From Notolepis coatsorum (lineage: Eukaryota; Chordata; Actinopteri; Aulopiformes; Paralepididae), in assembly GCA_963971535.1 (NCBI GenBank), contig OZ020592.1:58874324-58938323 (forward strand): DNA of 64,000 nucleotides, read 5' to 3'. Made by a program: the position numbers and the translations under genes. Under the pieces are notes generated by a model. That model worked only from the letters and a program-made list of their open reading frames with translations, had not been told where the DNA came from and ran no database searches. Each line of letters opens with the position of its first letter. The first letter of the stretch is position 1. Below are positions 1 through 11,258 of the stretch, in pieces.

Positions 1-228
1 GAGTAAGAGCCATAGGATTCTGTTAATCCTAAAATTAAATCTCTCTTTAATAATTTAGACGTCTGTGTGTGTCCGTCTTATCCATATTATGTGTTCGTAT
101 GAGTAGGAGAGATAGCAGCCTGTTTCACACGAATTCACTGGTCTTGTGGACACTGGATAACAATGTGTGTGTGTGTATGTGACCTAACTGTTGAGTAGGT
201 TAACCCTCCTCTCCCGCCTCCTCTCCAG

Positions 229-372
229 GCTGGGTTCGAGCTGGTGTCGGTGGACGGGATGTCCCTGCAGAGCGTCACCCACCAGCACGCCGTCGACATC
301 ATCCGCAAAGCCTTCAGCAACAAGGCCAAAGACCCCATGGTGTTCATGGTCAAAGTCCCCAAACACCCGTGA
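229..372 (+). CDS. pdzd7: Last coding exon of a PDZ-domain protein, probably PDZD7 (3' end only)
   Basis: The exon opens after a pyrimidine-rich acceptor ending CTCTCCAG at 228. It reads in phase 0 for 47 codons to a TGA at 370-372. The peptide [20 protein letters not shown] and what follows form the second half of a PDZ domain: the strand carrying the L-x-V-[DN]-G signature, then the THxxAVxxI helix and a final strand with MVFMVKVP, ending KHP just past the domain. PDZD7 is a scaffold of the Usher complex in hair-cell stereocilia and has a third PDZ domain close to its C-terminus. The name rests on the match of this terminal PDZ half and on the neighbour: LZTS2 lies tail-to-tail with PDZD7 in human. 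The upstream exons are outside the window. Another PDZ protein is possible if the synteny is misleading. The C-terminus ends sooner after the domain than I recall for mammals. Confidence 0.8.
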   Translation, partial: AGFELVSVDGMSLQSVTHQHAVDIIRKAFSNKAKDPMVFMVKVPKHP

Positions 373-1120
373 CCAGGACGCTGACCCGACCCGAAAAGAA
401 CCTTGGATGGAAGTCTTGGGTATTTCGGTGCAAACTGTCTGAGGCCCGGTGCTTCTTCGCTCCGAGGATGACGGCACAGAGGCGACAGGGGAGCGGGGCT
501 CTGACCACAGATCTGATCGGGGAACAGTTTCGCTACTAATGGTGAATGTCTGGAAAGGGAGAAGGCACTAAGAAGGTCCTCTGTAGCTCAACAGGGAGAG
601 CTTGGCACTCACACTGCCAGGGTTGTGGGGTTTTATACCCATCAGAGCCACCCATATTATAAATGTCTATACTAATGATACTGTAAAGTGCTTTGGATTA
701 AATATGTCTTGTGAAAATTACATTGACATTACACGTGACAATTACAAAAAGGTCTGGATCGCACCCAGGTAGACCGCCATACAAGTCATTGACCTGGTCT
801 ACACTGATGAAGAGGGGCTGGGACAACAGGCCAGAGAAGATGGTTTTCGTGGGCTGCAAAGAGTCGGTACCCTGGCCTGCTGTCAGAGAACATGTCTCTC
901 TCCCCCTTACAATGGGCTGCACACAGAGGAGTGAGTTTATTTGCGATTGTCTGTGTTGATCAGAGATCGGTCAGGTGATGACATGGATTTACTACAGGGC
1001 AAAAGTGGGACATTATTGGGGAAACGCAGGAAAACTGGGACCTGAATTACAAATAAACAGGAGTTGTAGGTAAAAAGAAAAAAGCCTAATATTCTGAATA
1101 AAGAAAATCACATACCTGGT
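373..1120 (+). other. Probable pdzd7 3' untranslated region, with an old SINE
   Basis: This non-coding sequence follows the pdzd7 stop. AATAAA hexamers occur at 1052-1057 and 1097-1102, so transcription may end near 1070-1120. The end is inferred from the hexamers alone. A decayed SINE lies at 578-710 inside it. Confidence 0.4.
578..710 (+). repeat. Decayed tRNA-derived SINE
   Basis: The head reads CCTCTGTAGCTCAACAGGGA, a box-A-like start, followed by GCCAGGGTTGTGGGGTTTTA in place of box B (GGTTCGA is mutated). The tail ends in AAAGTGCTTTGGATTAAA. This is the layout of the widespread fish SINEs whose head resembles a tRNA and whose tail ends near 'gctctggataa'. It is heavily diverged and lies in the probable pdzd7 3' UTR. 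Confidence 0.55.
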
Positions 1121-1577
1121 ACTACTGTACCTAATACTACTGGAGCCAGACGATCAATGTGTTTGTTGCTTCACCATATGAGGTTCAAGAGCCAACGAAT
1201 GCTTATCTTCGTACTTCCTTTTATGTCAAACATAATATTTATGACTTTGGTCTTGTGTAGCTCAATGTGCAGACCCTCCCGCTGGAGACCACCTAAACGA
1301 AACAATACTGTAACAGTGAAATCATTCAGTAAATATGATCACATAGTACAAAAAGATATTTTATACTAGTATATAGACATTTTATGGAGCTGCAGTGCAT
1401 CCCGCTGTTGTTGAATTATTAAATGTGCAGGGCAGGCTAATAAGTGCAAAGTGTAACCCGAGTGCCTTCCAGAAACCCTGCGGACTGAACATGTAGAGTC
1501 TGACGCCATGAGGGGAGTTGGCCTGGAGACGAGGAGAAGAGGCCGGTTCTTCACCGTGACGCGCTCCACGGCCTAGG

Positions 1578-1998
1578 AAGGTTCAGTCAATATTTGTGTA
1601 CGGGAGCTACTCCCAAAGCCAGAATCCCAGGGAAGTAAGACTCAGAACTGTGTGATATCATCAGGTATAAGCTGCTCTTTTGACAATGAACGGGGAGACT
1701 GATTGTGTGGAGCCACAGAATGTTTGTTTTATTTTTACATCCAAATGAGTTTTATTCTAATAGTAGTGTTCTCTCAGTCCTGAAACAGAACATGTACCTG
1801 TGTACTATTAACATTCCCCTGGGTTCTCTCAGAGTAATCTAGGCTACCTTACACCATCTTCACCAATGGATTGTCTATGGAGCAGCTTCATGCTTTAATA
1901 TACCTGATGACATCACACATTTGAGTTTTAGCACTCTAGTTTGTGGATTTGGGAGAGAGCCGTTTGTGTTTACCAATATTTCTGGACTGTCTTAGACC
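1578..1998. repeat. Old inverted-repeat MITE, same family as 13505-13905
   Basis: The left end carries GGTTCAGTCAATATTTGTGT and the right end is its diverged reverse complement (ACCAATATTTCTGGACTGTC). The ends and the interior phrase 'gacaatgaa...gggg' match the better-preserved copy at 13505-13905. No coding capacity is seen. Confidence 0.5.
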
Positions 1999-3282
1999 AT
2001 GGGGATTATTAAATTGGGTGTAGTAAATCAACTGTAAGGGGATAATTGTAATTGTTAGGGTAGTTATACCAGACTGTCTCTGGTTATACACTTGAGGGCG
2101 TTGGGCAGTGTACAGTAGATTCAGGCAACAAAGTGAGACAAAAACCATGTAACGGTACCTCAGAAATCTGAAATGTTTCCTGGCAACAAATTGTTTTTCT
2201 AAGATTAAATCTTCTGGCAGCTCCTTAGACACTGTTGCCCGTCAGTCAGGAGACATTCCCTGGTGTTTCACTGCCCTACGGATGCATTTTAGACGCGCAG
2301 GCCACGTGGCTAAATGTGATCTTTTATTTGCATTTGTTTTATAATATTGGTCTATAAATGTCTGTCTCTGTAACAACAGCTCAGTCTGCAGGCCAGTATC
2401 TTTGGCCCCACATTTCCCTTTTAAGAAATAAAATGGATCGGAAGAAGAAATTATTTGGCCAGATAAACTAAATTAAATTCCTTATCATATTTTGAGAATA
2501 TGATACTGCATAGGTTCAATAACCTGCCCAGTACCTTGCTGTAACATTAATATCTTATCTTAACAATACTTATTTATTTAATTTGACTCTCTACTTTGTG
2601 TATATTCATATAATTTCACATATGAAGAGTTTGACTTGTAGATTTACTTAATTTTTTATTTCACTTTATTCCTTTACTTTCTTGGCCCATGGTAACTCAA
2701 AATTCAGGGCTGTTTTACTCCATTGTCAGTCCTTGCATCAAAAGGTCTGACAAATAAATGTATATTCAATCCAAAAATACATCTTCAATCCAATAAATCT
2801 AGGAGTGGGGCAACAAGTGTTTTCAAACTGAAATCGCAGACTGTGCCTTTAAACAGCATTAAAGAGATCATCTGTACCAAACACTGTCAGAAAAATTTGA
2901 TTTGGTTTACATCTGTAAATCCAGTTAATGATACATTCTCTCAACAAGTAATATGGGGGTATTAACCTACTACCCTTAAGCCGTGTGTATGTTATATCCG
3001 ATTATAAAACGGACAATATCAGCTACTGTGCATGTTGTACGTACTGTAGATCAAACTATACAAGTTGCCATCTGAATAAAAGACCAAGCCAGATCAGATT
3101 GTTTTAAATTGTGTTTAGTTGCAAGAACTATGTATCTGATAAAGTGTAACTGATTATTTTTACTGCAATGCTCAATGTTCAAAGTCTAAAAGATTAAATT
3201 AAATTTAAGTGTAAAATGTTTGTGTAGTAGTCTCATTGATGAGTTTCAAGGTCCATTAGTTTGAAGCCTGTTGAGTTGGGAA
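1999..3282. other. Intergenic sequence, nothing recognised
   Basis: AT-rich sequence between pdzd7 and lzts2. I see no exon with splice signals, no clear repeat family and no RNA gene. Confidence 0.4.
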
Positions 3283-3706
3283 TTAAAGCAGCAGTAGGCA
3301 AACTTCTGAGAAATTAGCAAGAGTGAGTTTACCCAGCAAAAATAGAGCACGCTCTCCATCACTTTTCAAGCCCATGCATTGAAAACAAAAGGTTTTCCAC
3401 AGACTCCCAGAGGCACCAGCAGCTTTAAGCTGAAATAATAAAGACGAATAATAAACATTTCCCAGCCTCTGATCGGCAGGTAGTTTTACGATGCGACCTC
3501 GGGAACACCACTGCCAAAAACATCTGATTGGCCAAAAACAACAGCTCCCTGCATCAATAACCAAGATGTTTTTGGCCTGCCAAGTGGCGTTCCCGGGGTC
3601 TGTGGAAAACCTTTGTGGGGCGTGCATGGGCTCAAAAAGTTAAGCAGAGCTGGGCAGGTAAACTCACTCTTACCAATTTCTCCGAAGTCGCCTACTGCAG
3701 CTTTAA
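3283..3706. repeat. Fold-back MITE with TTAA at both ends
   Basis: The left end reads TTAAAGCAGCAGTAGGCAAA. The right end is CCTACTGCAGCTTTAA, the reverse complement of nearly the same sequence. The inverted repeat extends about 65 bp on each side (GAGAAATT...GAGTGAGTTTACC). The interior has no coding potential. TTAA at each end suggests a TTAA-target DNA transposon relic, though the TTAA could also belong to the terminal repeat. Confidence 0.65.
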
Positions 3707-4711
3707 AGCCGGCATGAAGAGAGTCCCATCAGGTAGGAAATCGAAAAAGCTCCTGAAACGCAACTGTTCATTTCCTCATTCTTTTTTATTAAAAACATAG
3801 TAAGTAGGTACAAGAAATCTACAACATGAAAAATATACATTTAATGTCTTCATACAAATACTGTGGATTAAAAAATTATAATATACTGAAGAACCAGGGA
3901 AAGCGTTCACACACAATAACTAATATACAGGTGTTGTACTGAAGGAGCAGAAGAGGACGTGTTGCTTTGGTCTATTCACAGTGGCTATGTTTTGAAATAG
4001 ATAACATCTCTGTAAGAAATATCTTATACCTCACCATATATGATGTTTCAGTTATTAGGGATCATATACAATGAAGGATTAACGAATAAACAGCAACAGA
4101 GGGATATAAAGTGTCTTGCTTTTTCTTTCTTTTTTTGCAAAGGGGTATGTCTTTGTACTGTATAGAGAAGTAAATACATATGAGAGACAGATACTCTACT
4201 ATAGGACTATAGGAGTTAATGGAAAGATAACAGTCATGTCATGGTCAAACTAATTCGACTTGTCTTTTGTCTTTTACAAAAAGCACTTCCACAAGCGGTT
4301 ATTAGTGTGGAATACAAACATTGATCAAGAGTAAACAAAACCCATACAGAGCATTCCATGTCGTAGTCGCTTATTCTAATAATAGAAAAGTATATTCTCT
4401 TTACAATAATAGATGGAAAAGCCTTTATATGGGGTGTGCTTTAGTGATATTTTACCATTTCCTTCAATATACAATATATGTTTTGCAGGCAAAAGTATAG
4501 TACTTTTTTGTGAGAGAAAACGTAGTTACTGTATAATGCACTTGTATAAAATGCCCAGGGGACTTCTGGTAACATCAAAGAAATTCCTTCTTGGCAAATG
4601 AACCTCAGGGGCATTCAAAGCAAAATGATTCAATTAGCCAGATAATAACTCTTCACAAAGTAATTCTTCTCTCATTATAAAACGACACTTAAGTTATTGA
4701 GTTTTGTAGAG

Positions 4712-4820
4712 GAGTAATTGACCTATCTCTAAACCCTGCCCTCTTTTCTTGATCCTCCAATCACAACTGCTGCTTCTGAAGGATCCCGAAAAGAGGGCGG
4801 GGTTTGAGGTGGGTCAATAG
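4712..4820. repeat. Small fold-back repeat
   Basis: The arms 4712-4755 and 4780-4820 are imperfect inverted repeats of about 40 bp. TTGACCTATCTCTAAACCC pairs with the reverse complement of GGGTTTGAGGTGGGTCAA, and CCCTCTTTTC with GAAAAGAGGG. It looks like a MITE reduced to its terminal repeats. Confidence 0.55.
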
Positions 4821-6494
4821 CGCTCTTTGAAATACCCAGTCTGTATCGTAGAGAATGACATGCCACACAACTCCTCGCCATTATTTAGTTAGGGAACAAG
4901 GAAGTACACATTCCTTGTGGAACTCTCGTTTACATGCCATTCACAGTTATTTCAAGAAAAGCTTGAGTAAATCCTTGTGTCGTATCAAATATGGATCAGC
5001 GTGACATGTGGATGGTTGCCAAGCTAACACACTGGCCACCATTGTAAACAACAGGAAATCCAACAAAATAAATATTACTGGTTAATCTAGCTTACTAACA
5101 CAATATTAGCCATGTTACCCTGCTAGCTAAGAAAAGCTTTAACATTACAGCCTACCCCATTTTAGTGTTATTTGTTTCAGTTTGAATGGTTTATCCATCA
5201 AGATCAACTCCAGGATATGTTTTAATTTGGTTGTACTGTATGTGATTCCTCCATATTCTGGTTGTTTGATAATGTGAACAATAAACATACGTTTTATATA
5301 TCCAGAAGTGATCCATATTTCACGGCCCGCTGTCCATATTTAATATGACACCTGTGTGTGTTGAAGAAGCATGTTGACTGTAGATGGATATTAACAGTCA
5401 GACTAATGAGCACTGTTTGGACAGAGACGGTGGAAGAACAATGCTGAAGATGTGAAGACCGCACACACACTCCTGCAGTTAAAAGACATTTATTGGAAAT
5501 GTCAATGGAAAAGATAGTGTATAGACGTAAACAAAACATTTCTGATAATGCCTGGGGACCGTTTGTGTACTTCTTAAAACATAATACAAATGTTGGGTGG
5601 GACAACTCTTATTATTGTGTAGAAACAACAAGAAACACCCTTTATTCAATGTGTAAAACATTTTGATTGTATTATTAATTTATTATTTATTTTATTTTAC
5701 CTTTGTGAACCTGTTTTTGAAGTTAATTAATATTTTGTTTGGGGCAGGGTTATGGGAGGGGGAACAGGGTGAAAATGTTTGCAGAGTATTGCTCTGCTGA
5801 TATACCTGTAATTTGCAAACCAAAACCCAATAAGGCCTTATGACTGGGTGTAAACTCAGTCATACTTTATTGACCATGGTTCACTGGGTAATTGAATTGT
5901 ATCTTTTAGCATCATCTCTCTTTAGATAAACACACCATAGACCTACACGTATGCATTACTACAGAGAGGTCACAGGGGGGAAAAGAGAGGCTGAATAGGG
6001 TAGGGGTTCGTAAAGGCTACAATGGACATATATATGTTTGTAAATGTTTTACTTCTGCAGCTTTGGAACTACATTTAAGAAATATAGTCAATAGTCTTAA
6101 ATATCACTCTCTCAAGAGTTGGACTCTTAAAAACACATGGGTGCTCTTGTCATGTTGGGGGACAAAGTAGGTTGTGACCCACTTTGGATCCCAAACGATA
6201 CTTCCAAGAAACCAGGGAACTGGGTAAAATTGCCCATAGACGCTGATCTGTTGTAATGCAATTTCCTCACTATGGTTTCTGATTCCTAGCTATAATCTCT
6301 AGGCCCTTCTCAAAGGAACAAACATCAACAGACATATTAGTGGAAGGTTTGAAGGCAGGGATGACCTACTAACTACTAAAAGAGGCTGTTGGCATCCCAT
6401 AAGAACTCCTCAGAGACTAGTGTAGCAGAAACTATGGCTTACACTGCAGTCTCAGGTCTGCCACACAACCCCCTCCTCCTCCCAGTCCGTGAGG

Positions 6495-6635
6495 CTGATC
6501 TGGGCCTGTATTCACAAAGTGGGAGTACTGATCTACGGTAAGACCAAATCAGGTCTAAAAGACACATCGTCCTGGTCACTGACACCAGATCAGCACTCTT
6601 ACTCTGGCAAACTTTGTGAATAATGGCCCTGATGT
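6495..6635. repeat. Small fold-back MITE
   Basis: GGCCTGTATTCACAAAGTGG at the left is mirrored by CTTTGTGAATAATGGCCCTG at the right. Internal GAGTACTGATCT pairs with AGATCAGCACTC. The layout matches abundant fish MITEs with 'ttcacaaag...tgatct' ends. It sits about 140 bp downstream of the lzts2 stop codon, so it is probably transcribed in the 3' UTR. Confidence 0.55.
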
Positions 6636-6772
6636 TCTTTTCATTGCCGTCTAAACATGAAAATAGCCCCACAGTGGATTTCACTTTTTACCTGTTTAGA
6701 CAGTAGTTAGTGGAGATCGGACCACGTGGAGCTGACAGTGTAAGTCCAGAGAAGCAGCGGGACACTGGAGGA

Positions 6773-7480
6773 TCAGATCTCAGTGGCGGCGATCTCGTCG
6801 AAGTTGATCTCGTTCCCACTGCCCTCGTCTTCCTCTCTGTTCTCCAGTTCCTGACTGAGCTCCCTCAGAACCCGCTCCAGCTCTCGGTTCCTGCGGTACA
6901 TCTGCACGTAGTTCTGCTGGAGCTGCTTCTGGTACTGGATCACCTTGTCCTTCTCCTCCTGCCAGACCCGGCGCTCATCCTCAAAGCCGCCCCCCTGCTC
7001 CTCGGCCCGCTGCCGCTCGAAGGCCAGCTCGGCTCTCATCCGGTCCATCTGCGCCCTGGTGCTCTGCAGAGCCTCCCCGCCCGCCTGCCGCTGGGCTTTG
7101 GCCTCGTCGCTCTCGTAGGCCAGGAGGTGCTCCTCCGCCTCCCGGAACACCTGACACTGGCGGTTCCCCGGGCCCTGATTGGCCAGAGCATCTCTGAGGC
7201 GGGTGGACTCCTCCTCCAGCCGGCCCACCTTCTCCCGGAGGAGCTCCGCCTCGCTCTTCCGCCGCTGCAGCTCATTCTCGCAAACCTCCAGCTCCAGGGT
7301 GCGTGTGCGGCCGGTGCCGTGGGCGTCCTGGAGCAGGGCCTGGGTGTTGGTCAGCTCGCCGCGGCTCTCCCTCAGCTGGCCACGCAGGGAGACGATCTCC
7401 CCGACGCGCTGGGACAGCTCCCCCTGCACCTCCTTCAGCTGCTGCTTCAGCAGGGAGATCTCCCCAGACTTCTGACACAC
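6773..7480 (-). CDS. lzts2: lzts2 coding exon 5 (C-terminal Fez1 coiled coil)
   Basis: Residues 465-699. The exon opens in phase 0 after acceptor CTCCCACCAG and ends at a TGA at 6773-6775. It begins VCQKSGEISLLKQQLKE, a block nearly invariant in LZTS1, LZTS2 and LZTS3. It continues as a long heptad coiled coil with LELEVCENELQRRKSEAELL and KVIQYQKQLQQNYVQMYRRN. Fez1-domain coiled coils mediate self-association, and in LZTS2 they bind beta-catenin and promote its nuclear exit; the protein also acts at centrosome and midzone microtubules. The last four residues, ATEI, are the family-wide C-terminal PDZ-ligand-like end. The exon is intact and GC-rich, which explains the long open frames on the opposite strand here. 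Confidence 0.96.
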   Translation of the reverse strand: MCQKSGEISLLKQQLKEVQGELSQRVGEIVSLRGQLRESRGELTNTQALLQDAHGTGRTRTLELEVCENELQRRKSEAELLREKVGRLEEESTRLRDALANQGPGNRQCQVFREAEEHLLAYESDEAKAQRQAGGEALQSTRAQMDRMRAELAFERQRAEEQGGGFEDERRVWQEEKDKVIQYQKQLQQNYVQMYRRNRELERVLRELSQELENREEDEGSGNEINFDEIAATEI

Positions 7481-7678
7481 CTGGTGGGAGGGAGAAGCAG
7501 AGGCACACTCAGGACAACTATTCAGCAGTATCATTATAGCAGGAGGAATGCATTGTCTTTTGTTGCTTTGGTCTACAATCAGCCAATGGGACCTTATAAA
7601 AGAAGCCATATGATTCAAGTTAGAAGCAGCTGTATAATTCTTAATAAAAAAAATAAAAAAATAAAAATAACATTTGTC

Positions 7679-8007
7679 TTAACTCCTTCAGCGCCAATCA
7701 CGGAAGTAGTCGGGTTAACTCGCCATCGCTTGAGCGCCAATCACGAGAAAAGTCGGGTTTTAATCGCTATTTCTTTTATTCGCTATTGCCATTCATAATT
7801 AAATCGGGGCAGCCTGTGCATACTGTTCTGAATGTGTCTGAGCTGGCAGACGGTCAGGCAACTCACTGACAATCGACAGTGTTATTAGATCCATAGCTAT
7901 AATATTTCATATATTTTAAGCACTCGCAAGTTTGGCTTTCTCCCCATTGAACAAAGTGCTGGCATTCTACCCAGAAGGTAAACGACCCCTAGCGCTGAAT
8001 GAGTTAA
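7679..8007. mobile_element. TTAA-target non-autonomous element A (329 bp)
   Basis: It starts TTAACTCCTTCAGCGCCAAT and ends AGCGCTGAATGAGTTAA, an inverted repeat with TTAA at each end. A second copy of the terminal motif (TTAACTCGCC...GAGCGCCA) lies about 45 bp inside. Integration at TTAA is typical of piggyBac, Kolobok and Sola3 transposons; which superfamily applies cannot be told without a transposase. Its right TTAA is shared with the next element. It lies in lzts2 intron 4. Confidence 0.75.
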
Positions 8008-8835
8008 CACATTCTGCGCCATAAACGAGTTAACTCGTTATTGGCCGCCATGCGTTGAGCGCCAGAAACGAGTTAACTCATTTTTGGGATTGTTATTTCA
8101 TTTATTCACTATATCTATTCATAATTCATAGCTGCAGCCTCCGGTATCCTCTTCAGAGCCTGTCTGAGCTGGCAGACGGTCAACACCGCCCTCTACTGCC
8201 AGGCGGAGCTATTGAATCTCATTGAAAATGGGTTGGTGTGTTTTAGGAGGCGATCTGAGCCGGGCGGGTTTTGCATTACATCTCTTTGCATCTCTTTTGC
8301 ATTACATCAGATACAAGGTAAGAAGATTATATATAAATTTTATAGTTGATCTGACATTTATTTCTACCGCGATCACAGCTATATGTGTGGACCGTGTATG
8401 GCTGTTTACGGTTGGCTGCGGTGGGGGTGGGATCGCCCCGGTACGACAGTCATTTCATGTATGGACGAGGAGACATACTAATGATAATCTAGCGTTGATT
8501 TTTTAGGATGATTCGATAATCAGCCGAAAAATTACAACGTGATGACTGGATTACAGTAAAACGCCTTTTTCCTGGAATTACTGAAAAACACCCAAACCAT
8601 ACTCTATTCAAAACGGTATAAAACGGAAATGTACAGATGAAAAAACAATCCGTCTCGGGCATGTTGACTAGAAGCAACTCACTGAGACCCGACGGCGTTA
8701 TTAGACCCATAGATATAATATAAGATATATTTTAAGCACTCGCAAATGTCACAGTCTAAAACTATATCCATTGAATAAAGACCTGGCGATGAATGGGGTA
8801 TCAGCGCCCCCTGGTGCTGGCGGTCAATGTGTTAA
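8004..8835. mobile_element. TTAA-target non-autonomous element B (832 bp)
   Basis: It starts TTAACACATTCTGCGCCATA and ends GGCGGTCAATGTGTTAA. Its interior, from 'gataatctagcg' through 'caaaacggtataaaac' to 'aaacaatccgt', matches elements at 49995-50931 and 51340-56240. A donor-like AAG|GTAAGA near 8319 may correspond to the exon-like block of the family. No long ORF. Confidence 0.75.
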
Positions 8836-9378
8836 AGTGGCACTTCACCAAAAAAAACAATGCTGATTTATTTTGCACATGATCTCACACACATACAAAA
8901 ACTCTAAAGAATTTTGCACACATTAATTTAGTTTGAGAGCTATTGAGAGTAAATTAGTTTGAAGATGGCCATCAGTGATGTCATCGGGGACATTAAATCC
9001 TTATGTTAATTACAGCTCCGTGACACAAAACGCCCTTTTCCCTCCCTCTATGGTGGATGAAACCTTCAGCAACTGGTTTAAGAAGGGCATTCTGAACATT
9101 TATGATTTGTACCAAGACAGTTCATTTATGTCTTTCACACAACTGTCCCTAAAGTTTAACTTACCAAATTTTTTTTTTCAGATATCTACAGATACGTGAT
9201 TTTGTTAAGAGCAAATTTGACCAGTTCCCCCATACACCCCCAAAAACTTTGATCGATCGCATCCTGGAGGTGAAGGTTGTAATCAAAGGCTCAATAACTA
9301 AACTATATAACATCATATCCCTATCCCTACACTCCTCAGTATTGGCTATAAGACAAAACTGGGAGTCCGATCTAAATC

Positions 9379-10137
9379 TATGCTGTGGCATGCTGGGGAG
9401 GCTACATCAACTCAAGGGACACCAACAAGCTCAACAAGCTGGTGAGGAAGGCTAGCTCCGTGGTGGGAGTCGAGCTACCTAGACTTGAGGTGATGGTAGA
9501 GAGGGGGATGATAAGGAAGCTGGATGCCATCATGGAGAACCCCTACCACCCCCTCTACGACGAGCTAGTCAAGATGAGAAGCTCGTTCAGCCACAGACTC
9601 ATTCCCCCCCGACACTCAACTAACCGCCTCGGACAGTCCTTCATACCAGCGGCCATCAGGCTCCACAACAGTGGGCAGCGACTAGCAGCCTCCAGGCTCC
9701 ACAACAGGGGGCAGCGACAGCGACTGCTACCAGACATTGACCTGGGACTTATAGGAACCCAAGGAGGACAACCTACACTACCTTAGGCTTACTGCACCCT
9801 ATGTGGATACTGTGATACTGTGAATAATGTATATTTCAGTGGATACCGTGATACTGTGAATAATGTATACTCAGTAGATAGTAAATTATAACACTACCTC
9901 ATGCATACTGCACCTTATGTGACACTGTGAATAATGTGAATATTCCTCAGCTAGTCAGATAGTAAATTATATTGACCATATTGATCAAATTGTTTACACT
10001 GCCTGTGTTGTTTTTTACTACCTGTATACTGTGTTGTTTTACTACCTGTACCCCTCCCCCCCTCCCCCCCATGCTGCTATGATGCCTGAATTTCCCCAAG
10101 GGGATCAATAAAGGAATATCTTATCTTATCTTATCAT
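9379..10137 (+). mobile_element. 3' fragment of an L2-like LINE inserted in the LINE at 9024-11213
   Basis: The reading frame 9385-9786 encodes the C-terminus of a non-LTR reverse-transcriptase protein: VRKASSVVGVELPRLEVM, then HPLYDELVKM, then SFIPAAIRLHNSG, a pattern common to L2/CR1-type fish LINEs. The 3' UTR ends CCCCAAGGGGATCAATAAAG and then TTATC repeats, the usual tail of this group. A roughly 30-bp segment (CCTCCAGGCTCCACAACA region, about 9658-9710) is duplicated near the end of the frame. Confidence 0.75.
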
Positions 10138-10139
10138 CA

Positions 10140-10704
10140 ATTTACAGACAAAGAATGGGAAAATGCTCTTGCCCGAATACACTCTTCTTCAATATGTGCC
10201 CGCCATTCACTGTTCAAGCTCCTCCACCGTCTATATTGGTCAAAGACTAGACTGGCGAAGATAAATCCTGGCATGGATCCCACATGCGACCGGTGTCACC
10301 AAGCCCCTGGCTCACTTATTCATATGTTTTGGCATTGTCCAGTACTGGCCCCTTTCTGGACTTCCATTTTTAAATCTTATTCAGACATATTTTTTATGAA
10401 CATTGACCCATGCCCTCTTATTGCACTATTTGGCTTGACACCGGAAAACGCTGCAATATCTATTGGGCAATCCAATGCCATGGCCTTTGCCTCACTCATT
10501 GCCAGACGCCTCATCCTATTCAACTGGAAGGCAGCCACTCCCCCTTCACACTTACACTGGATGAGGGATGTCATGTCTCTTATACATATAGAGAAAATCA
10601 GATTTACTACACAAGGCCACACGGATATCTTCCACAAAACATGGCAGCCCTTCCTATCTCATTTCAAAACCCATATGACTCCATCCAAACTTGGGACCCC
10701 ATGA
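10140..10704 (+). pseudogene. L1/Tx1-like LINE ORF2 C-terminus
   Basis: The frame from 10273 reads MDPTCDRCHQAPGSLIHMFW and HCPVLAPFW, the C-x2-C...H-x4-W-x-C zinc-knuckle-like motif at the end of Tx1/L1-type ORF2 proteins, and continues to a natural stop at 10702-10704. Upstream, 10140-10272 encodes FTDKEWENALARIHSSS in the same element. The endonuclease and reverse transcriptase domains are missing because of 5' truncation, so it is inert. Confidence 0.75.
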
Positions 10705-11258
10705 CCCCCCTCCTCCCCCTATTTATCTATCATCATGACACTGCTAGCCCACGCATGGCTGGGGAGATGGCATTGTGGTGGTCTGCTAAGGGTGTTAAAT
10801 TTACTTTCCATTTTATTTGTTTTACCATCTGGAAATTACGCTACTAAAATGGAGAGTATCACTTATATTATATATTATTATTACGGTGTATATATATATA
10901 CATATATATATATATAAAAATCTCTTTGTTTTATTTTAATTTTACTTCATTTTTCTTTTGCGTAGCTTTGTCTGCCACATCCGTACTTTTGTTTAATTAT
11001 TTAATTTAATTTAATTTTTTCTTTTTCTTTTTATCTCTTTTCTTTTCTTTTTTTTATTTTCTTTTTAATACATGTATGTTTGTCGTCGCCCTCACTGGGT
11101 GGGATGGGTGGGATTAGGGGATAGGAATGGGGAAGGAAATGGAAGTTGTATAATTTTGATAACTGAAATGTATAAATATGTACTAATTCTTCGAATAAAA
11201 AAAAAGATAAATCTAATTACAGCTCCGTGAAATGATGTAGATGAAAAAACTACAATAC

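Larger units (their letters stand above)
3707..6772 (-). other. lzts2 3' flank and probable long 3' UTR
   Basis: This lies downstream of the lzts2 stop codon. On the minus strand, AATAAA-type hexamers occur around 3787, 5490, 5670 and 5866, so the true cleavage site cannot be chosen. Two small fold-back MITEs lie inside it (4712-4820 and 6495-6635). No coding exon is seen. Confidence 0.35.
9024..11213 (+). mobile_element. 5'-truncated L1/Tx1-like LINE with 17-bp target-site duplication
   Basis: TAATTACAGCTCCGTGA occurs at 9007-9023 and again at 11214-11230, directly after an A-rich 3' end (AATAAAAAAAAAGATAA). This is the signature of target-primed reverse transcription. The body encodes the C-terminal third of ORF2 (see 10140-10704). 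A second LINE fragment interrupts it at about 9379-10137. Confidence 0.85.

Noticed and set aside
6710-7798. A 362-codon plus-strand open frame
   Set aside because: It is the reverse of lzts2 exon 5. Coiled-coil codons read backwards give a Leu/Pro-rich open frame; the minus-strand frame has family motifs and splice sites.
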